Program-made: the position numbers and the translations under genes
The notes under the pieces: generated by a model
What the model saw: the letters and a program-made list of their open reading frames with translations, nothing else
Told to the model about the DNA's origin: nothing
The model's database searches: none
Shown here: positions 61,515 to 64,000 of the stretch, piece by piece
Position numbering within the stretch: position 1 is the stretch's first letter
How the letters are laid out: each line of letters starts with the position of its first letter
Assembly: GCA_022578965.1 (NCBI GenBank)
Contig: MU400600.1
Span: 113,718-177,717, forward strand
DNA length: 64,000 nt
Direction of reading: 5' to 3'
DNA from: Xylaria sp. FL1777
Taxonomy: Eukaryota; Ascomycota; Sordariomycetes; Xylariales; Xylariaceae

Positions 61515-64000
61515 TTATAATAATTTATAAAGCTTATATTAAGCTATTTTAGCTTTGTTATAAATATTGCACTTTTTTATAATAAATTTAACTATGTTTT
61601 ATAGTTTTAAAAAATTATACTTTTTTTATAATTATTAAACTGTTTTTATTGCTTTTTAGTATTTATATAATAAATATTTATAAAATTTTTTAATAAACGT
61701 GTTTTATAAAAATTCTAATAAATAAACCTTATGTTTATATATTAGCTTATTATTTTTTAATTTTTTATATTTTTGTAATTATGCTAACTTTTTTAAGTTA
61801 TAAGCTTATTATAGCTATATATTTATAAAGTTTTTAAATATAACTTTAATTTTTAAGCTTTTATTTCTTTAAAAATATAATACTTAAATGTTTTTTTTTA
61901 AAACTTTAAATTCTTTTTAACTTTGTTAACTAAATATATTTACTTAAATGTTTTTTTTTCTTTTAATATAACATATTTTAAAGTTAAACTTAAAAAAAAA
62001 AACTATTTAATTTTTATGTTATTTAGTAATCTTTTATATAGTTATAAATTTTATTAAGTTTTAATAATTTAAATAGATTTTAATTAGCTTTATAGTTTTT
62101 ATAAAAAACAGTTTTTACTTTTTAAGTGCTATAATAATTGCAAGTAGTTCTTTATTATATATAAAATATTATAATGCTATATTTTGTAATACTTTAAAGT
62201 AATAAACTACTAAATGCTATTTTTTGTTATTTTTTAGTTGTTTTAAAACTTTTATAATTATACTATTTAAAGCATTTATTTTTAGCTTTTTTTTTTTTTA
62301 TAAATTAAGTAGTTTAACTATAAAATTAAAAATAACTTTTAGTTTTAGTTTTTTAAAAGCTTTTTAAGCTTTTTTTAAAATTAAAAAAAAATTTTCTTTA
62401 TATTTTTTTTTTATATACTTTATAAAGTAAAATGCTATTTTTTTAAAGTTTTAAATTAACATTTAAACATAGTTTAAAAATTTTAATGCTTATTATATGT
62501 TTATAACAATAATTAAGTTAAATATTTTTTAGTTTTATATTATATTAATTTTTAACTATTAAATTTATATTTGTTTTAAAGTAATTATAAATTTTAAAAA
62601 GTTAATTTTTTATGTATGCTATATATATTTTTTTATGTTAAGTTATAATTTTGTTTGTTTAAGTGTTTTTAATACTTAAATTATATATTCTTTGTGTTTT
62701 TTTAGTGTTTTAAAATAAATTAAAATATTATTTAAGTAAATAAACATAAACTTATTTAAAAACTTTTATAAAATTATTATTATTATATATTAAAAGCTAG
62801 CTAATATATTTTATAGTTTTTATAGCATAATTATATACTTATATAGTTTATATATTGTTTGTATAGCAGTTTTTTATTTTTTTTTTTTAGCTATTTTAAT
62901 AATATAATATTTATTTAAAATATTAATTACTATAAACTATTTTGCTTAACTAATTTTTTTTTTTATAATTATTAACAAAGTAAAAAAATATTTATTTGTA
63001 ATAATAATTATGTTTAATAATTAATAGTTAACTATTATTTGCTATATTAGTTTTTTTTTTTTATTAATTAGTTGTTTTTTATTTTTTATTTTAAGTACTA
63101 GTATTATAAAATATTTAATAAATAACTAAGATTTTTTTAGGAATTCTTTTGTTAAATTTTTTTAAATGTATTTTTATAAAGCGTTTGTTTTATTTAAGCT
63201 TATATAGTATACTTAATAAAGCTTTAATTAACATTTTTTCTTAATAAAAATATAATAATTTTATAAGCTATATTTAAGAAGTTTTTTTTTTTTTTTTTTT
63301 TAAATAGTTTGTAAAATTTATAATATACTTTTAATATTTTGTTTAAAATTTTTTTTGCAATTTTTCTAATTTTTTTGCTTTATTTCTTGCTTTTTTAATT
63401 AATAGTTTTTACTTTTTATTAAATTAAAAAGTTGCTAGTTTTTAGCTATAGTATTTTTAAAATAATGTTATAATTAAATATATTAGCAATATTTAATACA
63501 ATTTATTTTTTGTGTTTTTATATAAATATATTAAAAAGTTTAATTTTTTTAAGTATATAACTATTATTATAGCTAAAAGTGCTTTTATTAAATCTTTTAA
63601 TTTTTTAAGATTTTTATTTATATTTTTAAGAAATTTTATTTTGTTTTGCTACTTTAAATAAAATTATATTAGCTTATGCTTTTAAGTTAATTAAAATATT
63701 ATATTTTTTTTTTTAATATATAAATTTAATTTTAAATTAATTTTGCTAGTTATTATATTAAACTTTATATAAAGCTTTAGTTTTTTTAGCTATTTACTGC
63801 TTTTTTAATAAATGCTTATTTTATTTTTTAATTTTTTTTTATAAAATGTTTAAATGCTTGTTTTATTTTATACTTTAAATATTATTACGTTTTGTTTTAT
63901 TTTTACTTTTAGTTAAGCTTTAAATTATAGTTTTTAAGCTTTTTTGCTTTTAGCAACTATTTTTTAATATAATTATGCTTTAATTAGCTAGTAATATTTA

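Larger units (their letters stand above)
37201..64000. other. Extremely AT-rich, gene-less, hypermutated block
   Basis: From about 37.2 kb to the end almost every base is A or T, and all six frames are full of TAA/TAG stops. The longest open frames are under 90 codons and encode runs of Ile, Leu, Phe and Lys. The retained C and G are nearly all in GC, AC and GT steps, and TC, CC, GA and GG are very rare. Sub-regions differ in strand bias: about 49-51.4 kb is A-rich on the plus strand, while about 56-60 kb and 62-64 kb are T-rich. This fits a patchwork of old mobile elements. One LTR element can be delimited at 53651-61509. Blocks like this are known in RIP-active ascomycetes as heterochromatic isochores. 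Confidence 0.9.

Noticed and set aside
37201..64000. The AT block as mitochondrial DNA
   Set aside because: No mitochondrial gene, tRNA or rRNA is visible, the G+C is lower than usual for fungal mitochondrial DNA, and an LTR retrotransposon with a target duplication lies inside.
37201..64000. The AT block as a centromere
   Set aside because: Composition alone would fit, but such blocks also occur along chromosome arms. Nothing in the sequence identifies a centromere.

Overview
The window is nuclear DNA of a filamentous ascomycete, probably a Sordariomycete; the order is a guess. The signs are short introns of 54 to 106 bp with GT...AG ends, long pyrimidine-rich promoter tracts, and fungal-only families: a group IV-like non-reducing polyketide synthase, AflR/AflS-like regulators, Flc-type TRP-like channels and a STAND-type N-terminal domain. 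All calls rest on reading motifs and splice signals; no database search was run.

Region 1 (1 to about 22 kb) has ordinary base composition. It carries a secreted RlpA-like double-psi beta-barrel protein (+), the Mon1-Ccz1 subunit Ccz1 (-), a flavin-carrier/TRP-like membrane protein (-), an intronless secreted GH35 beta-galactosidase (-), an Osh3-type oxysterol-binding protein with GOLD, PH, FFAT and ORD parts (-), and a protein with a STAND N-terminal domain but no NACHT motor (+). Intergenic gaps are long (0.8 to 2.4 kb).

Region 2 (about 22.9 to 36.8 kb) looks like a small secondary-metabolite locus. It has a five-exon non-reducing PKS (SAT-KS-AT-PT-ACP, 1771 aa, no thioesterase, SAT cysteine replaced by glycine) and a divergent pair made of an AflR-like Zn2Cys6 factor (-) and an AflS/AflJ-like co-regulator (+). 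Between the PKS and the pair lie 4.5 kb of degenerate, exon-like material and no intact tailoring gene. A reasonable inference is that the regulator pair controls the PKS. The product cannot be named from this sequence.

Region 3 (about 37.2 kb to the end at 64 kb) is an abrupt, extremely AT-rich block with no intact gene. It holds an LTR retrotransposon of about 7.86 kb (53651-61509). The element has two 193-bp LTRs, a 5-bp target duplication (ATAAG), and LTR differences that are all transitions by eye. It appears to lie on the minus strand. The block has a striking mutation signature. In eight 60-nt lines I checked by eye, all 38 cytosines follow a purine, while CpA is well retained. This is not the CpA-to-TpA pattern of textbook repeat-induced point mutation (RIP). 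The metabolite locus sits directly against this block.
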